Of a stretch of DNA of 64,000 nucleotides, positions 18,715-28,239 are shown in pieces. A model generated the notes under the pieces. That model saw nothing but the letters and a program-made list of their open reading frames with translations, did not search any database and was not told the origin of the DNA. The DNA comes from Austwickia chelonae (GTDB taxonomy: Bacteria; Actinomycetota; Actinomycetes; Actinomycetales; Dermatophilaceae), in the NCBI RefSeq assembly GCF_003391095.1, contig NZ_CP031447.1, positions 2,294,001 through 2,358,000 of the forward strand. Reading direction: 5' to 3'. The first letter of the stretch is position 1. Each line of letters opens with the position of its first letter. A program made the translations under genes and the position numbers.

Positions 18715-19380
18715 TCAGGCTCGCTCTGGCGCCTGGTCTGCCATTCCGGCAGAGATCTCCAGCTCACGCAAGGTCTCTCTGAGCGCTTCCGAAGGGTCTT
18801 CCCCCAGCTGCCTGGCCTCCAGGACCAGTTGAAGAATCCGAGCCCCGGTCCCATTTCCTCGCGCCAGCTCCCGGGCATGTTCCAACTGGCCGGCCCGGTC
18901 GAGTCGCGCCACGACCTTCATCGCTCGCTCGATCCCCGGCATTCCTGCCGGGATGCCGTCCAGGACACCTCTGCGTTCCGGCTTCTCCTCGGACTTCAGC
19001 TGGTCCCATCGAGTTTCCACCTGGTCCGGAGTCCTGGCATCCCCGTCAGCGAAGACATGTGGATGCCGTCGGCGCAGCTTGCTCACGATGCTCCGCGCAA
19101 TGTCGTCGACATCGAACGGATCTCCGCCGTCCTCCTGAGCCACACGAGCATGGAAAACCACTTGAAGAAGAAGATCGCCGAGCTCTTCCCTCAGATGGCC
19201 ACGGTCCGAGCTCAGCACCGCCTCGGAGAGTTCGTAGGCCTCCTCCACGGCATACGGAGCCAGTGATCGATGGGTCTGCTGTGCGTCCCACGGACACCCG
19301 CCCGGGGAACGCAGCCGGTCCATCACCTCGACCAGCTCACGTACCCCGGACAGGTCAGGCCGCGGGAGCTCAGAGATCAT
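18715..19380 (-). CDS. mazG: MazG nucleoside triphosphate pyrophosphohydrolase
   Basis: A 221-residue all-alpha NTP pyrophosphatase that hydrolyses non-canonical or damaged nucleotides. GGCPWDAQQTHRSLAPY and EEAYELSEA, followed by LREELGDLLLQVVFH, give the EExxE...ExxD magnesium site. A second, shorter MazG-like half (DIARSIVSKLRRRHPHVF) matches the E. coli-type tandem arrangement. ATG 19380 overlaps the stop of the SurA-like gene by 4 nt. Confidence 0.9.
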   Translation of the reverse strand: MISELPRPDLSGVRELVEVMDRLRSPGGCPWDAQQTHRSLAPYAVEEAYELSEAVLSSDRGHLREELGDLLLQVVFHARVAQEDGGDPFDVDDIARSIVSKLRRRHPHVFADGDARTPDQVETRWDQLKSEEKPERRGVLDGIPAGMPGIERAMKVVARLDRAGQLEHARELARGNGTGARILQLVLEARQLGEDPSEALRETLRELEISAGMADQAPERA

Positions 19381-20072
19381 TCCGACTTGTTATCGGCAGG
19401 AGGCTGGTTCTCCGGAGCATCCCCCTGCGGCGCCGGCGCGCCAGGCAAGGTCTCCGGGGGTTTCTGCGGAGCCTCCTGCTGAGGCGGCTGCTGACCGCCA
19501 TCGGGGTGTCCGGGCGGCATGGTGGGATGCCCGGGCGGAAGCTGCCCGGGGTCCGGGGTCTTCATCCAGTTCGGAGCAGATGGCACTGTCGAGAGGCTAT
19601 TACGGTCGTACTTCCCGTACTTCGGGTTGACCGTGATCTCCGCCTTCTGGATGCGCTGGACCAGCTGAGCCTGAACAGGGCTCTGCTTCAACGCATTCGC
19701 CATCTGGATGCCCCGGATCGCATCGATCGTCGAGTCATGCCATCCCTCGATCTTCTGCCCGCTCTCGTTCGGAGCGCTCAACCGCTCACGCACGGTGTCC
19801 GCCGAGATCTGCGGAATCTTGAGTTCCTCGGCATGGACCAAGACTGCTTTGGCGATGACCAGGTTCGACAGAGCCTCCGCAGCCATCGGAGCCGTGCCGC
19901 CTGGAACCCGAGCGACATCCTTGACGAAGGCGTCGAGATCCGCCTCCTTGATGACATGACCATCGATGATGGCCGCTGCGGACGGGTCCATGTTCCCGCA
20001 TCCGGCCAGACCTGCAGACATGGCAACGGCGGCAACCGTTGCGACCCCCACACGGGCGAGTCGAGACTTCAC
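19377..20072 (-). CDS. Lipoprotein with SurA N-terminal (trigger-factor-like) domain
   Basis: A 231-residue protein with a signal peptide ending in the lipobox LAGC (C25). Residues 30-160 match the SurA/PrsA N-terminal chaperone domain (AAAIIDGHVIKEADLDAFV). No parvulin catalytic domain follows; residues 175-231 are a Pro/Gln/Gly-rich disordered tail. GTG 20072 has AAGGAT 6 nt upstream. It probably assists folding of secreted proteins at the outer face of the membrane. The order SurA-like, mazG, eno resembles mycobacteria. Confidence 0.8.
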   Translation of the reverse strand: MKSRLARVGVATVAAVAMSAGLAGCGNMDPSAAAIIDGHVIKEADLDAFVKDVARVPGGTAPMAAEALSNLVIAKAVLVHAEELKIPQISADTVRERLSAPNESGQKIEGWHDSTIDAIRGIQMANALKQSPVQAQLVQRIQKAEITVNPKYGKYDRNSLSTVPSAPNWMKTPDPGQLPPGHPTMPPGHPDGGQQPPQQEAPQKPPETLPGAPAPQGDAPENQPPADNKSE

Positions 20073-20261
20073 TGTGGATCCTTTCCAGCCAAACCACGGA
20101 CATCGGCCACCAGGTCGCTTCCGGCCGACCTCACCCCGAACGAGACCCCGGACCTTCACGATCCGAGCGGGCACGGGCGACGGGGCATTCCATATCGAGC
20201 CTACCGTGTGCTGGACAGACAGCGGGTGTCCTCCGCGCCCTCGTCCTCCCGCTCCCCCGCC

Positions 20262-21272
20262 TCAGCCCACCGACGAAGACTTCTGCTCACCGAATCGAGA
20301 AGCAGCCTTGTCCCCTGCCCCGGTCAAGCGCTCCAGCCAGGGCGCGTCCGCCATAGCCCGAGCTGTCCGGCCGTCGACCGTCCCCGAGGCCGTCGGATCA
20401 CCGGCCGGAGGACCAGGCAACAGTCGCCCACCCAGCCCAAGAACCGTCCCTGTCATCGACGGCAGAGCCCCTGCGACCCGCACCGCGACCTGCGCCAGCG
20501 GCGAGAGCACCACCATGCCGCGGCCAGTCAAGACGCCATCGGCGATCTTGGAAGCCGCGCGCTCCGCATCCATCGCGATCAACGGCAAGCACGCCCCCGG
20601 AGCGAACCAGGCGTACTCCTTGGCCTGATCCCCGGTGAACTGGGCCGCGAGATGGGACCCGGTACGCATCAAGCCCGGGACGATCGTCGTGGCAGTAACT
20701 CCCGAACCACTCAGGTCGGCGCGTAACCCCTCGGTGAAACCCAGAGCCCCGAACTTCGCCGTGGAATAAGGCAACAAATGCGGGACGGAGATCTTCCCTC
20801 CGATGGAGGTGACCACCCCGATCCGCCCTCGCCGACGAGCCCGCATCCCCGGCAACACCGCGAGCGCCAGGTTGATCGGCCCCCACAGCATGATGTCGAT
20901 GCAGGTGGCGTAGTGCTCCCGCGTCATCGACTCGGCGGGTCCGACCTGGATCACACCGGCGACATGGATGGCGACCTCGATGTCGCCGATCTCTGCACCG
21001 ACGCGAGCCACCACCGCGTTCAGCCCCTCGGCGTCGGTGACATCGGCGCGGTAGGTGTGCAGTTCGTGGCCCCATTCCGCCATCCGGTGACGGGCTTGGG
21101 CCAAGGACTCCTCCGACCGGGACAGCCCGACGACACGGCAACCTCGAACAGCCAGTTCTCGGCAGATGAGAAGTCCCAACCCGCGTGAGGCTCCGGCGAC
21201 CACAGCGACCGGGGCAGCCGACAGCGGCCCTGGCCGAGCCAGTACAGCACTGAGCGAAGGAAGTCTCACCAT
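20262..21272 (-). CDS. Short-chain dehydrogenase/reductase
   Basis: A 336-residue classical SDR with cofactor motif GASRGLG (27-33), S156, and catalytic YSTAK (Y169, K173). The following PGLMRTG segment is typical. The Arg following the second beta strand (SRSEE) suggests NADP(H) preference. The C-terminal 90 residues are hydrophobic then disordered, hinting at membrane association. The substrate is unknown. It lies 57 nt after mfd and 190 nt before the SurA-like gene. Confidence 0.82.
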   Translation of the reverse strand: MVRLPSLSAVLARPGPLSAAPVAVVAGASRGLGLLICRELAVRGCRVVGLSRSEESLAQARHRMAEWGHELHTYRADVTDAEGLNAVVARVGAEIGDIEVAIHVAGVIQVGPAESMTREHYATCIDIMLWGPINLALAVLPGMRARRRGRIGVVTSIGGKISVPHLLPYSTAKFGALGFTEGLRADLSGSGVTATTIVPGLMRTGSHLAAQFTGDQAKEYAWFAPGACLPLIAMDAERAASKIADGVLTGRGMVVLSPLAQVAVRVAGALPSMTGTVLGLGGRLLPGPPAGDPTASGTVDGRTARAMADAPWLERLTGAGDKAASRFGEQKSSSVG

Positions 21273-21329
21273 GGCTCGGCCCTACCCCGGACGCGACGTC
21301 TCAAACCGGCTGATTCCACGACGTCCTGC

Positions 21330-24300
21330 TCACCGGGCCTTGCCGGTCAGGCTTCCGGTGCGGGTCAGATCCTCCAGCAGGACAGTCCGGATGAGTTGTG
21401 CAGCCCAGTCGAGGACGGCTTTGTCGCGCAGCGGGCGTCCACCGACCGGCGCGCTGGCGGGGGCCGGGACCAGGATGGTACACAAAGCCGCTTTGACGAC
21501 GGTTCCCTTGTACAGGCGTTGCAGTCGCATGAGTCGGCTGTCCGGCAGGTCTACCGGGCCGAAGCGGATCTGTCGGCCTTGGACCCCGATGTCGGCGACC
21601 CCTGCGGCACGGGCGACCGTGCGCAGTCGGGCTACTTCCACGAGGTTCTCCGCGGGTGTGGGGAGTGGCCCGTAACGGTCGACGAGTTCGGCCACGATCT
21701 CGCCGAGCTCGGTTTCGTCGGATACCTGGGCCAGCTTCCGGTATGCCTCGAGACGTAGCCGTTCCCCGGGGACGTATTCGTGAGGCAGGTGCGCGTCGAC
21801 CGGCAGCTCGATCTTGATCTCCGGTGGCTGCTCGACCCGGTCGGGATCCCGGAAATCGGCGACGGCCTCGCCGACCAGTCGAACATAGAGGTCGAAGCCG
21901 ACGCCGGCGATATGTCCCGACTGCTCTCCACCGAGGAGGTTCCCTGCTCCGCGGATCTCAAGGTCCTTCATCGCCACGGCCATCCCGGCACCCAGGTCCG
22001 TGTGGCTGGCGATGGTGGCCAACCGGTCGTGCGCGGTCTCGGTGAGGGTTTGTCCTGCCGGGTACAGGAAGTAGGAGTAGGCCCGTTCTCGGCCTCGGCC
22101 GACTCGTCCACGCAACTGGTGGAGCTGGGAGAGACCGAGGACGTCGGCCCGGTCCACGACGAGGGTGTTGGCGTTGGAGACGTCCAAGCCCGTCTCGACG
22201 ATGGTCGTACAGACCAGGACGTCGAAGCGACGTTCCCAGAAGTCGACGACGACCTGTTCCAGTTTGGCTTCGCTCATCTTGCCGTGTGCGGTTCCGATCC
22301 GGGCTTCCGGAACGAGTTCTCGTAGCCGGGCTGCCGTTTTCTCGATCGACTGGACCCGGTTGTGCACGAAGAAGACTTGTCCTTCGCGGAGGAGTTCGCG
22401 GCGGATCGCGGCAGTGACCTGTTTTTCGTCGTAGGCGCCGACGAAGGTCAGCACCGGGTGTCTCTCCTCGGGAGGGGTGGTCAGGGTCGACATCTCCCGG
22501 ATGCCGGTCACCGCCATCTCCAGAGTGCGTGGGATCGGAGTGGCACTCATGGCCAGTACGTCGACATCGGTCCGTAGCGCTTTGAGCTGTTCCTTGTGTT
22601 CGACCCCGAAGCGCTGCTCCTCGTCGATGACGACGAGCCCCAGGTTCTTGAAACGGATCTGGGAGGACAGGAGACGGTGTGTTCCGATGACCAGGTCGAC
22701 CGAGCCGTCCTGCAATCCGTCCATCACTGCGGTGATTTCCGATTCCGTCTGGAACCGGGACATGGCCTTGACCCGCACCGGGAACTGGGCGTACCGCTCG
22801 GAGAAAGTCACCAGATGTTGTTGGACCAGCAGCGTCGTCGGGACGAGAACAGCGACCTGTTTTCCGTCCTGGATCGCCTTGAAAGCAGCGCGTACCGCGA
22901 TCTCCGTCTTGCCGTATCCGACGTCGCCACAGATCAGACGGTCCATGGGGACCTCTTTCTCCATGTCTGCCTTGACCTCGTCGATCGAGGACAGCTGGTC
23001 GGGGGTCTCGATGTAGGCGAAGGCCTCCTCGAGTTCCCGCTGCCAGGGGGTGTCAGGGGCGAAGGCATGTCCGCGGGTCGCCATCCGCGCTGAGTAGAGA
23101 CGAATCAGTTCGCCGGCGATCTCCTTGACGTGTTTCTTCGCTCGGGACTTCGTCTTGGCCCAGTCAGAGCCCCCCAGTTTGTTCAGACTCGGCGCTTCGC
23201 CTCCGACGTATCGGGTGACCTGGTCGAGCTGGTCAGTGGGGACGAAGAGACGGTCGCCGGGCTGCCCACGTTTCGAGGAGGCATATTCCAACACCAGGTA
23301 TTCGCGGGTGGCGCCTTGCACGGTGCGTTGGGTCATCTCCACGAAGCGACCCACCCCATGCTGTTCGTGGACCACGAAGTCACCCGGTCTGAGTTGAAGA
23401 GGGTCGACCTGGTTACGCCGCCGGGAGGGCATCTTGCGCATGTCCCGGGTGGAGCCGCCGCCGCTGGAAGAAGTCTGCCCGATCAGGTCCGTCTCGGTGA
23501 CGACGACCAGATCTGCGCCGGGGACCACGAATCCTCGGGTCAGGCAGCCTTGCATGAAGAGCACGGTGCCCGGTACCGGATCCGAGTATTTGCCACTGTC
23601 GCAGGTCAGGGTCGGGATCGCGTCTTCGGCCAGGATCTCGGCCAAACGTTTACCCAGACCTGGCCCTTCGGTGACCACGACGACCCGCTGCTGTTCCTGC
23701 AGAGTCCACCGTTTCAGGTCTGCTCGGATGGCTTCGGGGTCGCCTCGGTAGGAAGCGGCGTCGTGGCTGACCAGGTTGACCACGACGGCGTCGTCTGCCC
23801 CGATGTCCTCGGTCAGTTCCTCGTCGGAAGCGAAAGAGGTGAAGGTCCACCAGGCCAGTCCACGTTCCAGGGCATGTTCCCGAGCACGGGCCAGCGTCCA
23901 GAAGGATCCTTCCCCCAGTACCGAGGCCAGATCGACCGGGACGGCGGCCCCGGCGGCGGCCCCCGACCAACTGGCCTCCAGGAATTCTTCGCTCGTGGCT
24001 ACCAGGTCGTGTGCACGCGCGCTGACTTTCTCCGGGTCGGAGAGGACGACCTTCGTCCCGTCGGGGAGCAGGTCCAGGAGGGATTCCATGCCATCGACCA
24101 GCACCGGGCCGAGCGACTCCATCCCCTCGACGGCGACGCCTGCGGAGATCTTGCCCAGCATGTCGGCGACCCCGGGCAGCTGAGGTATCAGTTCTTCCGC
24201 TCTGGCGCGTACTGCGTCGGTGAGCAGGATCTCTCGGCATGGTGGTGCCCAGAGCCCGTGCGGAGCGATCTCCAGCGAACGTTGGTCCGCGACTTTGAAA

Positions 24301-24947
24301 GAGCGGATCTCCTCGACCTCGTCGCCGAAGAATTCGACCCGTAGGGGGTGGTCCTCGGTCGGCGGAAAGACGTCGAGAATCCCTCCTCGCACCGCGAATT
24401 CTCCTCGCCTTTCCACCAGGTCGGTGCGGATGTACGCCGCCCCGGCCAGTGCTTCGACCACATCGGACAGCGGCCTGTCGTCACCGGTGTGCAAGGCGAC
24501 CGGTTCCAGGTCGGCCAGCCCGGTGGCGAGGGGCTGCAGGAGTGCTCGTACCGGTGACACGAGCACTCGGATCGGGCCGTAGAGCGGATCCGAAGGGTCC
24601 GGGTGTTTCAACCGCCGCAGCACAGCGAGACGGCGGCCTACGGTGTCGCTTCGTGGGCTCAGGCGCTCGTGCGGGAGTGTCTCCCAGCTGGGGATGTGAG
24701 CGATGCTGTCGACCGGCAGGAAGGAGCGCAGCGCCGTAGTCAGGTCTTCGGCTTCACGGCCGGTCGCGGCGACCAGGAGGATCGGCGCCTTATCGGACTG
24801 GTGCTCGGCCAGCGCAGCTACCAGAGCGGGTCTGGCTCCTCCGGCGACAGCGACGTCGACCAGGTTCTCACCCGCCCGGGCGTGGTCGAGAGCACGTCGT
24901 GCGGCGCCGTCGGCCGACAGTGCCGTCGCGAGAGAGCCAAGGTTCAT
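21330..24947 (-). CDS. mfd: Transcription-repair coupling factor Mfd
   Basis: A 1205-residue DNA translocase that removes stalled RNA polymerase and recruits UvrA. The order is: a UvrB-like N-terminal module (1-350), the RNA polymerase interaction domain starting at DFVVHEQHGVGRFVEM, and the RecG-like helicase core with Walker A GDVGYGKTEIA and Walker B DEEQRFG. The TRCF C-terminal domain contains IELPVDAHLP. ATG 24947 has GGAGG 8 nt upstream; an ATG 15 codons earlier has none. Length is normal for the family. Confidence 0.96.
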   Translation of the reverse strand: MNLGSLATALSADGAARRALDHARAGENLVDVAVAGGARPALVAALAEHQSDKAPILLVAATGREAEDLTTALRSFLPVDSIAHIPSWETLPHERLSPRSDTVGRRLAVLRRLKHPDPSDPLYGPIRVLVSPVRALLQPLATGLADLEPVALHTGDDRPLSDVVEALAGAAYIRTDLVERRGEFAVRGGILDVFPPTEDHPLRVEFFGDEVEEIRSFKVADQRSLEIAPHGLWAPPCREILLTDAVRARAEELIPQLPGVADMLGKISAGVAVEGMESLGPVLVDGMESLLDLLPDGTKVVLSDPEKVSARAHDLVATSEEFLEASWSGAAAGAAVPVDLASVLGEGSFWTLARAREHALERGLAWWTFTSFASDEELTEDIGADDAVVVNLVSHDAASYRGDPEAIRADLKRWTLQEQQRVVVVTEGPGLGKRLAEILAEDAIPTLTCDSGKYSDPVPGTVLFMQGCLTRGFVVPGADLVVVTETDLIGQTSSSGGGSTRDMRKMPSRRRNQVDPLQLRPGDFVVHEQHGVGRFVEMTQRTVQGATREYLVLEYASSKRGQPGDRLFVPTDQLDQVTRYVGGEAPSLNKLGGSDWAKTKSRAKKHVKEIAGELIRLYSARMATRGHAFAPDTPWQRELEEAFAYIETPDQLSSIDEVKADMEKEVPMDRLICGDVGYGKTEIAVRAAFKAIQDGKQVAVLVPTTLLVQQHLVTFSERYAQFPVRVKAMSRFQTESEITAVMDGLQDGSVDLVIGTHRLLSSQIRFKNLGLVVIDEEQRFGVEHKEQLKALRTDVDVLAMSATPIPRTLEMAVTGIREMSTLTTPPEERHPVLTFVGAYDEKQVTAAIRRELLREGQVFFVHNRVQSIEKTAARLRELVPEARIGTAHGKMSEAKLEQVVVDFWERRFDVLVCTTIVETGLDVSNANTLVVDRADVLGLSQLHQLRGRVGRGRERAYSYFLYPAGQTLTETAHDRLATIASHTDLGAGMAVAMKDLEIRGAGNLLGGEQSGHIAGVGFDLYVRLVGEAVADFRDPDRVEQPPEIKIELPVDAHLPHEYVPGERLRLEAYRKLAQVSDETELGEIVAELVDRYGPLPTPAENLVEVARLRTVARAAGVADIGVQGRQIRFGPVDLPDSRLMRLQRLYKGTVVKAALCTILVPAPASAPVGGRPLRDKAVLDWAAQLIRTVLLEDLTRTGSLTGKAR

Positions 24948-24995
24948 CGGGATGCCTCCGGGGACAGTACGGACCGGTCGAACGCCAGGCAAAGC

Positions 24996-26183
24996 CTAGA
25001 CGTGGCCGCGCTCGGACGCCTGTCCGCCCGACAGCTCGTCGTAACGGCTTTCGAGCAAGGCGGCACGTTCACGGAGGTCGAACTCCCGCCGGATCCGTTC
25101 CTGGCCTTGCTGTCCGAGCCGGATGGCCAGTTCGGGGTCGGCGAGCACCCGGGCCATCGCCTCGCTCAGCGCCGACTGATCACCAGGGGTGACCAGGAGC
25201 CCGCTGATGCCGTCGGCCACCGATTCCAACATCCCAGCAGCGGCGTAACCGACCTGGGGGGTACCTGCTCTGGCTGCCTCGAGGAAGGTCAGTCCGAAGG
25301 CTTCCCCGGCACCGTCCGCGTCCAGGATGGAAGGTCCGACGAAGAGACGTGCATGTGAAAGCGCTTCGGCGACCCGTTGGGGAGTGACCCGCCCTTCGAA
25401 ATGAAATCTGGTGTCGGTGATCCGGGCTGCGCGTTCTTCGAGTTCAGCGCGCTGCGGGCCTTCTCCGAGGATCCGTACCTCATGCGACCTGCGGATATGC
25501 GGCGGTAGCGCTTCTACTGCGGAGATCAGGTCGACAGCACCTTTACGTGGCACCAGCCGACCGACGAAGACGACGTCGCTCCGAGGTGAGTCCGGTGGCG
25601 GGAGATCGTCGGGAACGGATATTCCCAGGTAATGCACATGGGTTTTCTCCGGAGGCGCGCCGAGGTCGACGAGTCGTCCGCGCAGATATTCCGAGACGGG
25701 CAGCAGCGCAGAGGCGTACTCGAAAAGTTCGGGGAGCCGACGTCGGTACCACGGGCTGGCCTGGTCGTAGTAAGGGAGGTGCACGACATCCCAGCCGTGG
25801 AAGGTCACGACGAGGGGCAGCCCCAGCCGTCGGGCGAGAGGGAGCACCTGAACGGCGTCCATCCCGAAATGGGCGTGGATGACACGTCCGTGGCCTCGTG
25901 CAATGGCGTGATCGTAGATTCCTCGGTATCCCAGGCGAGCGGCGAATCTCAGTGCCCACAACCCGGCGACACCGTGCGGAAAAGGCGCGACCTGTGGGCG
26001 GACGCCGAGTCTCTCGTCGTCACGGTAGAGCCCCAACGGAATGGGCTTGTACCGCTGCAAAGATGTCAGATGATCGGCGATGAAGGTCTCGGAAGGGGCC
26101 AGCCAGTGCGATCGCCAGACCACCACACCCGGTCGCACCGTTGACGACCCCGTCTCCGGCGACTTCTGTGTTCCGACGGTCAT
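24996..26183 (-). CDS. Glycosyltransferase family 4 (GT-B) protein
   Basis: A 395-residue GT-B enzyme. The N-terminal half binds the acceptor (HAHFGMDA, VTFHGWDV). The C-terminal half has VVFVGRLVPRKGAVDLI and the sugar-nucleotide-binding EAFGLTFLEAARAGTPQV with its E(x7)E pattern. Its closest neighbour upstream is a polyprenyl glycosylphosphotransferase, so it likely adds a later sugar to the same lipid-linked exopolysaccharide unit. The donor is unknown. The start is ATG 26183 with GGAGGG upstream. Confidence 0.82.
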   Translation of the reverse strand: MTVGTQKSPETGSSTVRPGVVVWRSHWLAPSETFIADHLTSLQRYKPIPLGLYRDDERLGVRPQVAPFPHGVAGLWALRFAARLGYRGIYDHAIARGHGRVIHAHFGMDAVQVLPLARRLGLPLVVTFHGWDVVHLPYYDQASPWYRRRLPELFEYASALLPVSEYLRGRLVDLGAPPEKTHVHYLGISVPDDLPPPDSPRSDVVFVGRLVPRKGAVDLISAVEALPPHIRRSHEVRILGEGPQRAELEERAARITDTRFHFEGRVTPQRVAEALSHARLFVGPSILDADGAGEAFGLTFLEAARAGTPQVGYAAAGMLESVADGISGLLVTPGDQSALSEAMARVLADPELAIRLGQQGQERIRREFDLRERAALLESRYDELSGGQASERGHV

Positions 26184-26298
26184 GTCATCGGCCCTCCCCT
26201 TCTCAGCGAGGTTAACGCGAGATGGCTGCCGTTCCCGGTTGTCAGAACGGCGTGCCCTGGGAAAACCGGACGGCTGACAAACTCCGGGGCCAGGCGGG

Positions 26299-27858
26299 TC
26301 AGTAGGCCCCGGAACTGTGGGTCACGGCTCGGAAGGTCCGGAAGAGGATGTGCAGGTCTCCGATGGGCGACCAGTTGTCGACATAGCGCAGGTCGAGACG
26401 GAGCGACTCCTCCCAGCTGAGGTCGCTGCGACCGGACACCTGCCACAGCCCGGTCATCCCAGGTCGTACGTGCAGGCGGCGAAGCGCGTCGGGTTCGTAC
26501 TGTTCGACCTCGGCCGGCAGCGGAGGACGAGGTCCGACCAGGGACATGTCGCCGAAGAGGACATTGAACAGCTGGGGAAGTTCATCGAGCGAATAACGCC
26601 GGAGTACCTTGCCGATCCCGGTGATCCGAGGGTCGTCCTTCATCTTGAAGAGCACGCTGTTGCCGTCGCTCTTGGCTCGCAGCGCTTCGAGGCGTTTCTC
26701 TGCGTCGACAACCATCGTCCGGAACTTGAAGATGTAGAAGATCTCACCGCGTACTCCGACCCGCTTCTGTTTGAAGAAGACCGGCCCAGGGTCAGTGATC
26801 TTGACCGCGAGAGCGACCGTGATCAGCACCGGGGAGAGCATCAGGAGCAGCAGGAACGCCAGGCTTCGGTCCATGACGTCCTTGAGGAAGACCGATCTGG
26901 TCGCGTGAGCAGGTCGTTCGACGTGCAGCAGGGAAAGGTTGTTCGACGGCCGGATGGACATGCGAGGACCTGCCACGTCCAGGAGCCCCGGGGAGACGAT
27001 CAGCTCGATGCCGCGTTCTTCCAGCGCCCAGGCCAACCGACGTAAAGCTTTACCGGCCAGGTCGGGGTGCGAGGCCACGGCAACGACCTCGGCGTCGTAG
27101 AGGTCCGCAGCGGCGATGGCGTCACGGGGAGTACCCATCACCGGGACACCTTCGATCGAGGACATGGTGTCGCAATCGGTGTCCATTCCGGAGGAACAGA
27201 CCGCCACGGGCAGGAGGCCCTGGGTCGGTTCGGCCCGGATGCTGCGCAGGAGGGAGGCTGCCGCGTCTGCCCGTCCGACCACGATGGTGCGTTGCATGAG
27301 CTGGCCGGTGCACCGGTGCTTGCCGAGCCAATGACGCATGCCCTGTCTGGTGATCAGTCCGGCGAACAGGAGCATGGGAATGAGCACCAGCACATAAGCG
27401 CGGGCCAGCTGCCAGTTCAACAGGAAGGACGCCACCGCGAGCAATGCCAACATTCCGATGACAGCCCGTCCCACTGCTCGGTATTCCTCGCTGGAGACGC
27501 CCAGGAAACGACGTTCGTAGGCATTGGACATCCCCAGCGCGACGACCCAGACAATCCCGACCAGCGGCACGATCCAGTAATAGGCTGGTTCAGCGTAGGA
27601 CTCGCTGAAACGCATCAAAGCTGCGGCCACGCTGCATAGCAGACCAGTGACCGCGTCAAGAACGAGAAGCTTTTTCAAATACCGACGCGACCAGGAATTC
27701 CGAGCCGACGGACGTGTGGCGGAGCTCCCCAGGGTGGGTGCGAATAGTTCGCTGCTATTTGTCGGAATCTCCAGTCTTTCGACAGGTATTCCACGGCGGT
27801 CGGTCCGATGCTGGACGCGATCACGTTTACGAGTGATCTCGCGCTCATGTATCGACAC
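26299..27858 (-). CDS. Exopolysaccharide polyprenyl glycosylphosphotransferase (WbaP/CpsE type)
   Basis: A 519-residue membrane enzyme that starts exopolysaccharide repeat units by moving a sugar phosphate to a polyprenyl phosphate. Four transmembrane helices (about 60-170) precede a CoA-binding-like domain with TIVVGRADAAASLL. A fifth hydrophobic segment introduces the catalytic region PGPVFFKQKRVG, FKFRTM and SLVGPRPPLP, ending in RPGMTGLWQVSGRS. GTG 27858 has GGAGGGG 8 nt upstream. Together with the adjacent GT4 gene this is a minimal initiation-extension pair with no flippase or polymerase nearby. Confidence 0.88.
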   Translation of the reverse strand: MSIHEREITRKRDRVQHRTDRRGIPVERLEIPTNSSELFAPTLGSSATRPSARNSWSRRYLKKLLVLDAVTGLLCSVAAALMRFSESYAEPAYYWIVPLVGIVWVVALGMSNAYERRFLGVSSEEYRAVGRAVIGMLALLAVASFLLNWQLARAYVLVLIPMLLFAGLITRQGMRHWLGKHRCTGQLMQRTIVVGRADAAASLLRSIRAEPTQGLLPVAVCSSGMDTDCDTMSSIEGVPVMGTPRDAIAAADLYDAEVVAVASHPDLAGKALRRLAWALEERGIELIVSPGLLDVAGPRMSIRPSNNLSLLHVERPAHATRSVFLKDVMDRSLAFLLLLMLSPVLITVALAVKITDPGPVFFKQKRVGVRGEIFYIFKFRTMVVDAEKRLEALRAKSDGNSVLFKMKDDPRITGIGKVLRRYSLDELPQLFNVLFGDMSLVGPRPPLPAEVEQYEPDALRRLHVRPGMTGLWQVSGRSDLSWEESLRLDLRYVDNWSPIGDLHILFRTFRAVTHSSGAY

Positions 27859-28152
27859 GTTGCCAACCCCTCCCAGTTGACGACAACAGATCTCGAAGTG
27901 TCCCCCCGGAAAAGAAACACCGCTTGGCCGATCCCCATTCGGCTCTGACAAGCGCAGACCTCGGCCTCATTGCCGCATCATCCGTGTTGACTCGCGCTCG
28001 CGCACCCCTCGACATCCCGCCCCTGGCGCCTTCAAGGCTTTCAGTGGAAATGGTCCGCCGAGCAAATGCCGCCTTAACTGTACTCTCACGGCTGGGTACG
28101 CGCAGGCACCGTCCGCGCCGGAGAACCGTGGGTGAAGACCTCAAGGCTTCTG

Positions 28153-28182
28153 GGCCTGCCCCCTGCCCGCACAGGGCAGGCC
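28153..28182 (-). terminator. Hairpin downstream of pth
   Basis: GGCCTGCCC (28153-28161) and GGGCAGGCC (28174-28182) form a 9-bp stem with a 12-nt loop, 58 nt past the pth stop. The rest of 27859-28239, the leader of the glycosylphosphotransferase, is 381 nt with no gene I can support and no recognisable riboswitch. Confidence 0.6.
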
Positions 28183-28239
28183 TTGATCCGAAATCCTCGC
28201 AGTCGGAAGGATATCCGCCCCATACAGATGCTCCCTGCG

